This document shows positions 1 to 14,200 of a DNA stretch of 64,000 nucleotides, one piece after another (the stretch's first letter is position 1; every line of letters begins with the position of its first letter). This DNA is from Corella eumyota (taxonomy: Eukaryota > Chordata > Ascidiacea > Phlebobranchia > Corellidae): NCBI GenBank assembly GCA_963082875.1, contig OY720100.1:15400591-15464590 (forward strand), given 5' to 3'. The notes under the pieces are model-generated. The model saw only the letters and a list, made by a program, of their open reading frames with translations, was not told the DNA's origin and made no database searches. The translations under genes and the position numbers were made by a program.

Positions 1-1647
1 TTTTTGGATGTACTATTACTGTTTTCGCCCAAACGTAGCTTTGTGTCGAGTCGTGTTGATACAAAAGGCTCAGTTTTTTGTCGTGTCGCCCCCTCTAAAC
101 ACCGTATTGATGTCATATCACTTTCTATGCGCAATCCCTCTGATCTCTGAGCACTTAAAGGTTTAGGACCCAGTTTTACAAAAGAGCTAAGGCAACACGC
201 TTTCTTATGTTTTCAAATCAAACATATTGGACGGTTAGAAGGTCTATTTGTTGCCTATTCCCACCTTTATAAACACTAAAGGAGCCGCCCAGACCTTTAT
301 CATTTGGCACAACACAAAACAGAATTGTAATTCGATTAAAATTGGTAAACAACTTAACTTGCTTGGTCTGTTGGCTAAACGAAACCTTTTGAAAACATAA
401 ACTTAGTGTAAAATAAATTATATGGGCAATAATTTTCTACTTAATTTAAGATAATATTTTGTTTACTTATTATAAAACTATTTTTTATAAATAATGACTA
501 ATATTTTTTAAAAGAAACCTTTTTCTAAATTATTCATTGTTATATTGAATATAGTACTAGCATGTATAATTCCACTAAAAGTAATGAAAAAATAATTTTT
601 TGGCTTATAAAAAATCGGTTAAATTATTAGTATTTTTTTATTTAAAATGATTGTATTATACGTTAAATTAAAAAACAGAGACGTTGTAATTTACCATAAA
701 GGTGACGTAATTAATTTATTCGGCCACTAGGCTGAGGCGAGAGCTAAAAAAACATTTTTTCGTAAAATAATTACTACGATGTAGCTTAAATATTAGGCGA
801 TTAAATTTCATGTAAAGTTTCAAGCCGTACCGAAGCCACTGGAATTCGATTCTCATTGTTTGCCTCCTTGTTTGATGTATTATTTAATTCCATGTTAATT
901 TCGTAACGGATTTCGCCTGTCAATGTAAACGCGCTATTCCGAATATTCGTGTTTTTACATCGGTATTTGGAGGTGAATTCAGGCTAATTGCGATCCCAAA
1001 TTTAAGGGGATTAGGATATTTGTAATTTCCTTAAACAAGACAAAGCTTACAATGTCACAAAAAATCAGATTCTGTTGACATAATTTAGGTTGTGTGTGTT
1101 GGTTCAACTTAGGGCTTGTCTTGAGACAGTCTGTGTTGAATTTTACGTCATTTATTAAATATTTGGTTGCCAATATTGGAATATTGCGACGCCGCGTGGC
1201 TATTTTGCGGAGGTTAGGGTTTGCTGTGGTAATTAAACTGAAAACGCCGCCTTCCCACCTAAATCAACAATCAGGCTTTAGAAATCACAAGCAGATTAAT
1301 CGCTGTGTAAATAAAGCGCTGTTGCCAGACAAATGGAAAACAAAAAGGAATTGTCATTAACATTATTTCGAAAACATGTAGCGACGAAATGTTTTAGAGT
1401 TTCTGGACCACACCTACGGTTTCCTTATTAGCTTAAACGGCCTCTAGGAGCCTAGGTTCGGCTATTTCAGTCTCAGCCTTGGTGGAAATAAAGGCTATGA
1501 ACTGGGTTATGTTGTAGCGGTTTTAATTGCTCTGTCATACGATCCAGCGCGCGAGCGATTATGTCATAATACATTTTGATAGAATACTTTAAATTCCTAT
1601 TGCTTTTTTTAATGTGCCAGTGTTTTAAATGTAAAATTAATATATAG

Positions 1648-1962
1648 TAAGGCGCTATAAACGGTATTTACTCCTGCTGAGCTAGCACTTAATCAGCAGG
1701 TTAATTATCGGGCAATTATAATCTATAATATTCCTAACTGCCAAAGCCAACTTAAGACTGGGTCGGGGTAACAAATGTTACTCTATGTAAGGCCCGTAAA
1801 GTCGATCTTCCCACATCGAGGATAAAAATATATACAAAAATATGTTTAATATCTCAAACTGCCAAAGACAACTCAGGACTGGGTCGGGGTAACAAATGTT
1901 ACTTTATGCTAAGGCCAAAAGTCGACCTTCCCACATCGAGGATAAATAAATATATAAAAATA
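1648..1962 (+). repeat. SINE 3' portion with duplicated tail
   Basis: The sequence from TAAGGCGCTATAAACGG onward matches the body and tail of the SINE seen throughout the laminin introns; the tRNA-like head is missing. From about 1848 the last third (contracted-repeat region through CACATCGAGGATAAA) is repeated, giving two tails in tandem. Each ends in the A-rich ATATATACAAAAA type of terminus. Confidence 0.8.
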
Positions 1963-3283
1963 TGAGTTGTACAACATTGCGTTCCGTCGGCAAATGCTGA
2001 ATAAAACGCCTCCTTTTTAAATTTAAGGTTAAGTCAATACGGCGGGCTATAAACGTTTGATTGAAAGAAAAACTCGCGTCGGTTTGCTTTGCTTAATTCG
2101 TGTATTTTGGGTGGGTAAATATTAAGTAAATAACTTTAATCTGACCGACGAAATGTCAGTTTTTTCACGACAATAATTTATGATCGATTTTCGACGCCAT
2201 AGCAAATGTAATTTAAACAGCAAAAGTTTACAAAGCTAGAGTTTTTATAAAACAGTGACATTAACAATAAAAACGATGTAACGAATAATTTAATCCAAAA
2301 AGTAAAAAAAAAAATAAAAAAAACACTTCAAATTTAAAGACATGATAAATTATTAATTTTTTACATTTTTTTTTTTTTTTTTGGTTTTTCGCACATTGAT
2401 AAAAGTAAATAATAAATACGATATACAATTAATATTACAACAATGCGACGAAAAAAATGACAAAATCAATTTAATGATTTAAAACATGCCAAAAGTAATA
2501 ATGTTTACATAAAGATTTTAAGTATGTTATAGCATGGTCACCAAACCAACATACATGTGAAGTGTCAAAATATTATTGTCTTAAAACCCAATGTTCTATA
2601 TGATTTACTTACACCTTTTAAGATTAGACAAAGTTATGAATTGGCCAATTTAAAATGTCATTGAAATTCGATCTGCTGAATGTTGCCAACAAGCCTTTAA
2701 AAATGTTTTGATTTCGCTAAACCTAATCCCCTTAGAAATGGCATGAAAAACGAAGGGCCGCCTTTTTCTACTTTAAAACCAATTTTAAACGTCCAATAAC
2801 CGCTTGATCAAAAGGCAATGTATTCCTTTGTAAAAAAGGGGGTTTAATCGGTCCAATTTTAGTCTTTAATCGGCTTTATAGCCTTAGATTCACCGTGAAC
2901 TATTTCAAAAATCAATCCAACAGCTTCATGTATTCATGAACAACATATACGCCTTTGTACTTGCTTTTATAGTTATACGCACAATAAAAGCTTCCGGGAT
3001 AGAACGTAATCTTTGAAGTAAAAGGGTTATAAAAGGCCAGTTTATAAGGCAGTGTGTATATAAGAATTAGTCGGGCCAACAAAATTAAATCAAATACGTT
3101 TGAAATGCTATCTAAACAAGTCTGATGTATAATAGACGGACGTAGGTTTTATATATTTGTTTGCTTATGCGTAATACGTTATTTACAGCCTCAACTCTGC
3201 TTAAATAGGAATGGTTGTAATATTTCAAATAAAACAATATGTTAATTTTTATAATGTTATTTTAAACCTTTTTAAAAAAGATA

Positions 3284-3575
3284 CCGGCAGCGTGGTGTAA
3301 TGGTAAAAACATTTGCTACACCACACATGAGGTCGTGGGTTTAATCCCCACTGATCTCATGCTGTAGCACCCTTAAGTTAAGCGCTATAAACGGTACAAA
3401 CCCCTGATAAGCCAGCACTTAATCAGCAGAATAATTATCGGGCAATTATAATCTATAATATCCCAAACTGTCACAAAGGCAACTCGAGACTAGGTCGGAG
3501 TAACTGATGTTACTCTATGTTTGAGTTGCGCATTCGATTTTCTCACATCGAGGATAAAGATATATACAACAAAAA
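3284..3575 (+). mobile_element. full-length tRNA-derived SINE
   Basis: It starts CCGGCAGCGTGGTGTAATGG, which contains an A-box-like TGGTGTAATGG, followed by a B-box-like GGGTTTAATCCCC about 55 nt from the start. The unrelated body (GCGCTATAAACGGT ... CAGCACTTAATCAGCAG ... CACATCGAGGATAAAG) and an A-rich tail follow. Pol III boxes with a non-tRNA body and A-rich end define a SINE. It is likely the Ciona composite SINE Cics-1 (family name from memory). Confidence 0.88.
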
Positions 3576-6500
3576 GTTATTGTCATAAGTTTAAAATTGT
3601 TTTTAATTTAAGATATAAAATAGTTTTTTTAGTAAAAATTTGGAAAAGAATTAATTAACTATATCACAAAAAATTAAATTACTGTAAAATAATCATTAAA
3701 TGAAATATTTTTAGAACTTTGACAAATGTTTAAACTTCTTAAATACCTAATTTAAAATTAAATCAAAAATTTCTTATTCAAGTCAAAGCGTTGAAAACCA
3801 CTTCAAATAAAATTGTTATTTAACCAATTTATTTTAAAACTTCAAAAAAAAACAATTTTAATTCCGATTTTGGTTACCGCCCAAAATCGTAGTCACGCAT
3901 TTAATTCGAGATTTAAAGCAATTTTTATTAAGATTTCGTTGTCGGTAAGTTCAAAAAATTAAAGTTTGTATTTTTTTTTATTTTACTTTTTTTTTTTAAT
4001 TTATAGCCTATACACAGGCTATTACTTAATTAATTTACAGGTTAATATTAGGCTACATTATTTAAAAAAATATATTTTAAACCTTCGGTTTGTTAAATTA
4101 GGTATTACGTTACAATATAGTATCAATTATATTAAAAACAAACCTCATATTTTCATGCTATACTTGAAATAAACCATGACGTAGCGTCTATTGATGACGC
4201 GATAATTCATTAGCGAATGGCAGTCGAAGACCAGAGCGACCTGTAAATAGTTTCCCATGCTTCGCTTTAGCACCTGAGCGGTCTGTAAACTTTAAAGTCG
4301 TCGATTAGGCGACGACGAATGCTTAAAACTTTGCGCGAACGGCCATTAGTAGAGGGTGCGACGCGAAGTTATGTTTCTACATCACGTGACAGCGTGTTTG
4401 GTCGTGAGAATTAAAAAAGAAAACTGACGATTTGACTCGGCTTTTTGAGTTAACTCTTCCTGTTATTGCCCGTAATTCTTTTGTGATGCAAAAAGGTGGA
4501 ATGTGCGTGTTTTTAAACATTTGATTTTAACGAGACTGCTGGGTTTAAGGCTAATTTGTTTTGCTGTGTTTTGATTTATTTCTGATCGTGCAGAAGTGGA
4601 TTTTGCAACTTAAATCGGCCTGTGTATTAACTATTTTTAACTTAAATAATAAACATAAATAAATAAAAAAAGTTAATATAAAATTTTAAATAAAATACCT
4701 AAAAAAAACGAAAATTTAAATGTAATTTTCATATATTAAAAATTTAATAATAATATTTATAAAACTAATACCCTTTTTATAATGCCTTTACTTGAACATA
4801 TAATTAAATAAACACAAAATTCAAATTAAAGGTGGCATTATTAATTGAAATTTAATAACAAAAACAGCAAAACATTAGCCGAGCCGCTGTGTGAAGTCAG
4901 TTCGTTTGATGCATTGATTGCCACAAGGGCGTGAAGTCATTTCAATTAAGTCGGTATTGTGTGAACTTCTAACCCAACAGCTTTAATTTAGCAAAAAAAT
5001 GATTTAATAATTCCAAAAATCGATTTTTTAAGCGCTTTTTCAAATTATAAAAAATATAAGTTTTTGGAAATAATGCATTTTTTTTTCAAAATGGCGGATT
5101 TTTTTTGCATCTTGCAACATTTTTTTTATTTTGTCTTTAAATTTTGATTGGTAACTTTGTGTCACAAACCCTCTTTTGGTTGTCATTTTACGAAGGATTG
5201 AAACGGGCAATTAACACTACGGTCAAGCCGCATCAACCTAAGTAAATAAAGGCAGGCCCTTAAATTGTTACAAGTCGTGTTCGTTTGCTGCTGGTAGTAA
5301 AACGTCAAATGAAAAAAGTTAAACCCTTAATTTACGATACAAATTAAAAATGAAGAAAAAGTAAGAATTTATAATAAAAAAAAAAACTTTTCGAAATGCT
5401 AATATCACAAAATGTAATTTATTTATCTTAATTTTCGAGATATTCTTTATAAAAAATACACAATTTGGCGCGACTAGTCAGTACAGGTTTAAATAGGTAG
5501 TAAAAACAATTCCGTTTCCTTGTGTAAAGTTTGTTTTCGTTAAACACCTTCACTCTTATATTTTCCTTAATTTTTTTGAAGAACTATAAACAAAAGTGAA
5601 GTCTGCCACGGATGTTAAATAAACTGTTTCCTTCCATTTTTTCTCTAAAGAGAAAGAATATTTATTACGTAATAATATTACTAATCGAAAAAACAAAATT
5701 GTTTAAAATATAATTTTTTATTAAATATCACGCTAAGTCCCCTAGACCACCAAGTTAGTTTTAATATGTGGCGTAACGTTATAATTTATTTACGTAAACA
5801 CTGGCGCTTAATGTTTAAGTTAGTAAGCCTTGAATTTATGATTACGTAACCATTTATTCTCTAGTTAAGAACGACACGTGGTGATAAAGTCCTTTTATTA
5901 AAGAAACAGTTGGAGACGCTTACTAAAGGTTTATTTTCAAATTAATCCATTCTATTATGTTAAGCAATTATCGTACGCTCGCCAGACACACTTATCTAGT
6001 CTGTACTAAGGCTCGAAAAGTCACAACAATGTCGTGGTTAAGGTCTCTAACATGTAATTATTTCATTCTAACATGGTCTAAATGGCAAAACGTGTCCACC
6101 ACTGTGATATGCATAGACAGTAGCAATTTTCTCCAACGATCTTTCGTATTTTATTCTTTTATTTGTTTTTATTCTGTTGATAAAAGTGTGGCGACGATCC
6201 AAAGTGGGTTTTAGAGGTATTCCATCAAAGGATTCAGCAAGGTCAAATGGAGAAGCGTTTTTTAATCCACAAGGCCTTTTGAATGCTGAATAATTTACTA
6301 CAACAAGATTACTGATACATTTTTGGCTTACCATAGCCAAGGTGTCGAGTATAAAGCACACTTACAAAAGAAATATTTCATGTAATTATTATTCCATGTA
6401 ACAATTTAAGAATTACTGCAGAAAAAAAGGCGAATATCAAACTCTGTTCACTCGGTTGAACAAGAATGGTTGGAGTCTGTTAATCCATTCCGTGACAGTA

Positions 6501-9500
6501 GATTAAGTCCTAACTATATTATTAAATAATAGAATGTCATTTACAAAGCCCTGTAAGCGTATTAAGCTAGGGTTGTTTGTCTGAAACGGTCAAATATAGG
6601 TCTGATATGGCGTAATCACATATTATTTTATTTCTGTGTACAAATTAATAAATGCCAAACCAAATAAATTGCGAATTTCATCCAACGTTTGGGACTAAAA
6701 AATACTGACATTTTCGCAAAGTGTTTACTATTAAATTTTCTTTTAGATACGGTATTGTTGATTTAGCTGTTCTATATCTGGTATTGTATATTTTTTACGG
6801 ACTTTTAGGCTAAACGGTTTAGTCCATTATTTTAATATCGTTTGGCAAGCCAGTTTGTCGTTTAAATGCTAAGTTGTGACTATATGGGTAGAGTTTAAAC
6901 CGATAAGTAAATGTCACATTCTATTTATAGCTAGGGTGATATTTTAAAGCACTCAAAGCCGTTAGGGCGTTATTTAAAATCTCACAAAATCATCGAAATG
7001 CAAAGGTTCACCGTTCCTATGCGGTTTACCCCCGTATTTTGCTTAACCAAAAAGTCAAAGTCAGTAGACTTGTGAATACCCGAATCTACAGGGCGGTCTA
7101 AGGTAGCAGAGGAAATATAAAGGCCACCGACGGTCTGGTATATCGACGGGCCTTTATGCACATATTTTACCTTGTGATTAAGGTTCCATTGTGAGCACAA
7201 TTACGCTTGGCTTGAAAAGAAAGCTAGGATTTAAATTGACATCACGAAATTTTATTCGCGGGGCCCAAACATCTGTTCTAAAGCTAGTCATGTCTGCCCT
7301 TGCCAGGAAACTACTAATTTCCTAATAAAAAGTCACTACGCAAAATTAAGTCGACATCAAAGGCTAATTACGTCACATAATTACAAACAATTCACAGAAA
7401 AGCACAATATTTAACATTTAAAATGTTTTTTGTTGTCGAGGAATTAATTAAAGCAATTGTTGAAAATATTTAACTGTAACTGTCGAGTGCCTCTTTAAAG
7501 TTGTTATCTTTGTAGACTTTAAAGATCGTACAAATTATAAGTGTCACAGCCTGCTCTTGTTAAAATACTGAAGTGAGTTATTACATTAGATTTGAGCAGT
7601 CAGTAGTAGTCTTATATTTGTTTAAGGGCGTAAATACATATAGCGTGTATAAATATTATAGTTTTTTACACATAAATATATCTTTAAATAAAGCCAATAT
7701 TAAATAAACAGTTGGTTTATTACAATCTAAATAGCAATTTCTGTAGTTAACTTACACTAATAAAGGCTTAATTGTTGTAGGTACGAAATGATATTAAGAT
7801 CTGTTAACAAACTGCATTGATTATGCTTTTTTAAAATCGTTGTAAAGTGCAAAGGTTAGAGTTGAAGCAATTGTGGTTTTCGGGTTCGCTTTAGTTGGTA
7901 TTGTTGCGTAGCCTACTTATCGTATTCTGTTACATATCTACTTTTTACGCAGCGCCATTTTTATGCCTTAATTATAGATGACAAACAGCCTAATATTTAC
8001 TTTTTTTTCTGCGTTTGTAATCCAACATATCCCGCACACCGAAGTATTTGTACAAAGAAAGTCTTGATTGTTTATTTTACCGATAACTAAACAGACATAA
8101 AGGTTATTTTTTGCTTCGAAAATAAAATCAATTTAAAGCCATACACTCACATTCCATAGGTACAGGTAAAATATTTTCCTTTATTTTGTACTAGCTGCGA
8201 CTGCCTTATACTGAAGCTAAGTGGCAAGGTTTGACAACGCGCGACATATAGACAGAGTACGAAATATTGTAAGCAAGTAATATAGATACGAGGCAACAAC
8301 CAGGGCTTAAATTGATAAAATATTTCGCTATTGCTTTGTTAGACGATCCCCATAATGTAGTGATAGTGGTTTGTAAGTGCGTTAGTTATATATTTATAGC
8401 TTGATTTTTGATACATAATAGTTCAGGTGAATGGAAAACGATAGCTCAGATGTGATGCAGTTTTTCATTGATATTCTAAACAGTTTATGTATTAAGATAG
8501 TTGAGTTGCCTGAGTTAAATTAATTAAGAAATACACATCAAGAAAACAGCTGAGAAATTAATCGTTTAGGTCAGAACTTGTTCAAAGCAAGATCAATGTC
8601 ATTATTTTCTCACGCTACTGCTTAATTAAGTTCTAAGCGTTTGACGTTAAAAAATCAGGAACGCCCGGCTAACAGTAATCAGTGCTAATTTCCAAGATGC
8701 ACAAAGCAGATATTTCGACTAATTCAACCAAGTCATATTAATAGTGAGGCAACAGTTACTTGTAGTTCTTTGATGTTCTGTTTGTAAGCTTGGTATGTAG
8801 CCTTTTTGCTAAGCAATTTTGAGTTAAAATTGGTAGAAACATGATCGACTAGACCTTACTTTTAGGGTGTCCGATTTATTGTTATTCAATTAGCGAAAAA
8901 TAAAAACTTGTGGTTATTTACGCCTGGGCGTTTTTAGACAGATATTATAAAAAGTGACGACACTGGTTACACTTGGTTACAGACAGTCATGGAAAGCCAC
9001 CGTAACCCACTCTATTGCCTTATGGCCTGTACAGGTAACAAAGTGTCAATATACGTGCACTTGGAAGACCAGGCTAAGTCAAATCACTAGTCCCAGTCAG
9101 GAAACAGCTTGCAGGATTCGTACACCCGTTATAGTAGGGCTTAAGGTATTATGACAATTGGATATTCAACACCGGTTATTTGCCTTAAGTCGGTGTGGCA
9201 TTATCATAGTTGTTATATACATCGGGCAGGCGTGGGAATTTAGCCTAAGATTTGAACTTTAACGCGGGCTGAATAAATATTTCACACCGATAATTGAATT
9301 TTGGAATTTATTTTTCGCTGCGAATTTTACGACATATTTTGCGCGCATTCTATGCCAAGTTAGGGGAGTAAGACTTAGCGTAATTTCATTGTAAAAATAT
9401 TAAATAAGTTGTAAAAAGAATAATTATTTTCGCCAGCCTTGCATAAAATTGATTCTATATACCCGCAGTAGAGTTCAGATAGTCTACAGAACAACCCATG

Positions 9501-10528
9501 AGAAATGGCTTTACTGAAACTGTAACATGATCTCTGAATGATTGACAGACTAAGGACTAGCAAGGGTGTCACGGTAAATCTTGGTTCGCAATACGCTTCC
9601 ATTGTTAAACCTTGCCAGCATGAAATTTAAATTAAGTCGCCTATTTAACAAGCTTAGGGTGCTGATTCATAGAAATATAGTCGCACAGTTTTATAACATA
9701 AGCTACAATCAGACATTGATAATATAAAAAAAATAATAACAATGCGACTAGGGTGGTTACTTAAACATGACTTGAACATGACTTTGGCCAAAAATGTGTC
9801 ATATTTTTTCATTAAATTAACGTGCTAATCTATCTTTTTGTAGAGCGGTCGCGCGTTTATTATAATAGCATTACCAGCACCTAATTAAAGCCTTAACGGA
9901 ACATAGTAAGAATAACATTGGTGTTAAAGAATTGTCACTATTGTTGTAAGATGTGCTTCCTGGAGTAGGCGGCGTGTAGTCTAGAGCTCGGCTTTCATAC
10001 ATATTTTACAAACTATTGATATTGCGCTTGAACTAAGGCATAGCACATTATACGTAAAGGGATTACACCCTTGCTCTGTAAAGGTGTTAAAAAAATAACG
10101 TGACGTGTGGATTGAAAGTTAAAAGAAAACTAATTTGGTTTGAGATGGGTCATGTCTGCTAGCAATTGAAAGCCTGTGATAAACTAGTTATGCGTTATGT
10201 TAGATATGTCGTCTGTTAAAAGTCGGTATTTGACATTAAGTAATTGCAAAAGATAAAGAAAAGTTTTGTCAAAAACTAAGCCTAACGTGAGAATCTTTAT
10301 ATTTGTGTTTTTGTTAGGGTAGCAACGTTGACGGATGAGCATTGTTGTGGCTAGTTTTAACGATCCGATAAAACGGCATATCCTTTTTTAAATAATAACG
10401 CCGCCTATCTATTTACTCAAGAAGCAAAAGGTCAATACCCATTCAACGTAGGTAAATCAAAGAAAAAGTGTCTAAAAGCACTTCCTAAAGCGGTATCAGC
10501 TTTCAATACACGTACAATTTTTTTAATT

Positions 10529-10544
10529 TTTTTGATTTTTACAG
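10529..10544 (+). promoter_or_regulatory. orphan 3' splice acceptor upstream of laminin start
   Basis: A pyrimidine-rich tract ending in ACAG lies about 94 nt before the first in-frame ATG of the laminin gene, with an in-frame stop (10569-10571) and two very short upstream ORFs (ATG at 10573 and 10633) between them. It would be the acceptor of a 5'UTR intron or, since ascidians trans-splice, of a spliced leader. Which of the two cannot be decided here. Confidence 0.45.
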
Positions 10545-10637
10545 ATTGCTTTTAAAATTTAATTTTTGTAAAATGAACACTCAAAAAATTTAAAAGAAAT
10601 CGATCTACTTTGCGTGCACTTTTGCACGTGTTATGAA

Positions 10638-11280
10638 ATGTTAGAGTGTCACCGAGCAGAACCCATAAACAGGGAACGAAACGCTTTCTTACCCCTAAAG
10701 GGAAGCAATCTATTACAGAAAAAGCTAATTGACCCTAACCGACAGCTAGATGTCGGTTTACTGAATGAACCAGCGCGCTGCGTACTTCCACGCTGTCAGT
10801 TCGAAGACTTAGGTCAAACTGGGACCGAATGGTTGGATTACAAGCCGTGCTTGTATTATAAGTCATGGAATATTATTCGACAAAATAAGAAATTTCACAG
10901 ACAAAAGTATGGTAGTAGAACACGCGATATACATTTGTCAAAAACACTTTTGTCTAAATCAGACCGGATTGATTATAAAAAACATTTTAGACACTCTGAA
11001 TCAAAACTTGACTACAAACAATTTAATTTTTCCATTACCAAATTGGGATTATATTATTTACCGAAGCGGTGGTCTCGGTTAAAAACTTTTTCAATCCCAG
11101 GGTTTTTGCGCCTTGTTTTTCTTGCCATTATTTTGTATTTAACCAATCTTACCACTGTGGAGGCTACTAGGAGGTCGATAATTAGACGATTTTCTGCCCC
11201 GCGTGGCCTTAATCATTTTAATCCGATGATGCCTGAATATTTGGCTCATCCAGTAATGCTGAACAGTTCGAAATCAAAAT
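10638..11280 (+). other. lama1/2: laminin exon 1: N-terminal extension and signal segment
   Basis: The frame is open from 10572 and its first ATG is 10638. A hydrophobic run ([16 protein letters not shown]) encoded at about 11.09-11.15 kb is followed by TTVEA, a fair signal peptidase site, then a basic spacer. The exon ends at an excellent donor (AAT then GTAAGT) in phase 1, which matches the two leading bases of exon 2. About 150 polar, basic residues precede the hydrophobic run, with no other Met. They may be real, or an unseen upstream exon may splice into this block. Confidence 0.6.
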
Positions 11281-14200
11281 GTAAGTATTCCAAAGCCTAT
11301 TTTTGTAACTTCCAAAAAAATTCAGTTACTGTTTTTTTTTGTTTTGAAAATTTCTGGTCTCGTGGTGTATTGTATTGGTTACGTCATAGTAAGGCTTTTA
11401 CTGTTTGTTATTCGTCGTCAGAGATTACGGCTGTTGTAAGCAAATTAAATCTACACGGGTCATTCCATACTGAACTGGCCTTAAGTAGTTTAAAAATCGT
11501 TACATTAAAAAAGATTTCGTAAATCAGCGCGCCCAAAAATCGCAGAAACGCATGACAAAACAAAAACATGGATTCGCAATGGTCTATGAGAACTGTCCTA
11601 GTTCTGTAGGTTAATGGTTTGTTGCTAAGGCTAGGGTTGAAGTAACAATTTGAAAGTGGAACTAGGGTTTCAAAGAAGCTTTGCTGCGGAAACAAGGCTT
11701 GCAGATTTAAATCTGAAATTGTCAGTAAAGCTGTCAGGCCGGTTTCCGAGTTTAGCGACCAAATATATTTTAGGTACTTACTAGAAAACGACTCAAAATG
11801 TCAATAGGCCGTGATGGGAAAAAACCGATGCCACAAATTGCCTTATCCAGTGTTAAACAGTTTAGAAATGATCTCACGTTTTGCCATGAAAATTACTCTT
11901 AATGAATATTAACCGTTGTTGTGCTTTTTGTGTTTGGAAATTTTTTAAATATTATGATTCCTGCTAAAAACTAAAATTAATTTGAGGAGGCGTAGCGTAT
12001 ATTGATGGCATATTGGCTGTATCATAACAGATATACAAAAATAATATTTCAAATTATACCCCAGACCGTTTTTTTTCTACATTAAAACGGAAATTTGCTA
12101 ATCAAGTCCAAAGAGTTAAAACCATTCAAAATAAAATACCCAAAAAATTAATAAAACAAGATTTTCCATGCTTGGGTTATTATGTGAACTGATATCAAGA
12201 ATAAGTGTAAAATGGATTAAAGGCTTCGTTCGTAAACAGATATTGACTCTATTCCAACCGTCGCGTATATATTGCCAGATTGATCACTTCTTATTTCCGT
12301 GTCGTTGTTTGCTTTTGTGTAAGGCTAAGTTATCGTATGGCACCTGAGCAAATCCCACTAAGCCTTCAACGTTCAAACATTGGTCACACGTTTGTAGGTT
12401 CACTGTTTAAAGTTTACGATCAATCTTTGATTGACTTGTGTGCTCAGCGAGTGACGATTGTGGCTGATTCATGACGCAGATACAATATTAGTAACCGTTC
12501 TTACTCAAATTTCAGTGCCAAAGTTTTTGTCAAAATTAATCTAGATCTTATATTTTTTTCGCTTACTTTGATATTGCAATTACAACGATATCTTTAGCAT
12601 GATTTAGTCTACAATCTTTTACCTAATGTTTTGTTTTTTTAGGGCTATTTCCATCCGTCGTAAACCTGGCCAGTCAAGCAGATATATCAACAAATGCAAC
12701 ATGTGGTGAGCATGGACCTGAAACTTACTGTAAATTGGTTGAACACGTGTTTAGAAGAACCAATAGAAAAGGCCAACAATGTGGGGTAAGTGAAATATAA
12801 AATGTTGAAAAAATAGTATAAAAATTTTGCAGTTTTTTTGCTTTTGCCTCAAATATAGACATTGCCTTTTCAACAAAGGTTTTAGATTTTTGCACTAGCT
12901 TTAATTTACATTAAATCACATCATTAGGTCTTAGGTTTGATTCCCATCGCTTCATTTTTTTCTGGTTGTTTGTAACTAGCTAACCATTTATTTATTTGCC
13001 ATATCTTTAGACACATATTAAAATACCTTTTTTATAGAAGGTTGTTAATTTTTACATAAGCCCTAATTTTATTTGTTTTTAGATATGTTATGAACAGAGC
13101 CCAATAAGGTCACAGAGACACAGTATAAGACATGCAGTTGATGGTAGAGGGAATACTTGGTGGCAGAGTCCTTCAATAGACCAAGGATATAAATATCATT
13201 GGGTTACAATCACACTAGATCTTAAACAGGTATTTTACATTTTAGTTGACACAAAAATTCGTGGTTTTGAGTTTTTGTCTGTTAATTTTTTTAATAAAAC
13301 CTTTGTTTAAAGTATCCTTGGTTTCGTTTTTGTGGGGTTTTACACCCCTAAAACCCTTAATACCTCGATTTAAAACGGTTGTGGGTATTTAAGCTAATAT
13401 TTTCTTGTCATAAATCGTAGCGCGCGCCGCGCATTTCACAAGGCGTCGAATTCACACGCTCTAAGTCAGTTTCTCTTTTTCGTTTTCCTTGTTGGTTTAG
13501 CGGTTGACTCTGCCAGTCGAGTTAAAACGTAACCGCCAAACGACAGCGAAGGAAAAGGGCAATGTCGGAAACGCGGTCTTTTCAAGCGCAAACTGGGTGA
13601 ACTGATAACAAAGACCTTAAGGGAGGTAGAGAAGGTGGGGCCATGCGGTTTTTATAACTAAATCTTGGCCTTATTTAAACATGAATCTAACTCAAAATTG
13701 CTCATATTTTGGTATTATATTTCGCCAATTAAAATGTATATTTAAAATATGATGATCCAAATAAGGTCTGCTAGGTTTAGAGATTATTTTTATGTGTAGT
13801 ACAATTAATTTTTTAACCCTGTTTAAAATAACGGTTTGGGCTTTAAAATTCAACGAGTATTCTTTGTTAAACCGCTTTTTAAAACTAACCCGAAAAGTCA
13901 ATAGATGGAATATAGTAAGATTGTAATCATGGCCTGAACTCTAATTAATCAACGTTCTATAGAAATTTTTGGGCGGGTCCGATTTTAATGATTATTCTCA
14001 TCAATTTATTATTGAAATGACATTTATTTTATGTATAGGGCTTAGTTTTAATTCTATATTGTTTGTTTGATTAAGTTTAAAACATGAAAATGCGATTTAA
14101 AGAAAATAGGAAAGAAAAAAAGAGAATAAATTTATTTTATAATTAGAAAAACTACTTTTTAAAAAAATTTTAAATAAATAAAACAAGATTTGTAATTTAA

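Larger units (their letters stand above)
1..10544. other. upstream non-coding region
   Basis: I see no convincing exon here. Open frames are under 100 codons, have no recognisable family signature and sit in AT-rich sequence with frequent stops. The region holds SINE tails near 1.65-1.96 kb, a full SINE near 3.3 kb and many A/T runs (for example around 2.35 kb). A moderately GC-richer patch at about 4.18-4.40 kb and weak similarity between about 3.77-4.21 kb and 11.98-12.15 kb suggest further old repeats. Part of this region probably carries the laminin promoter, but no core element stands out. Confidence 0.5.

Noticed and set aside
3966-4172. 68-codon hydrophobic frame
   Set aside because: The frame is made of T-runs in AT-rich DNA, with no supporting context.
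6068-6361. 97-codon minus frame in the upstream region
   Set aside because: I could not recognise any family, it overlaps another plus frame of similar length, and no splice or promoter context supports it.
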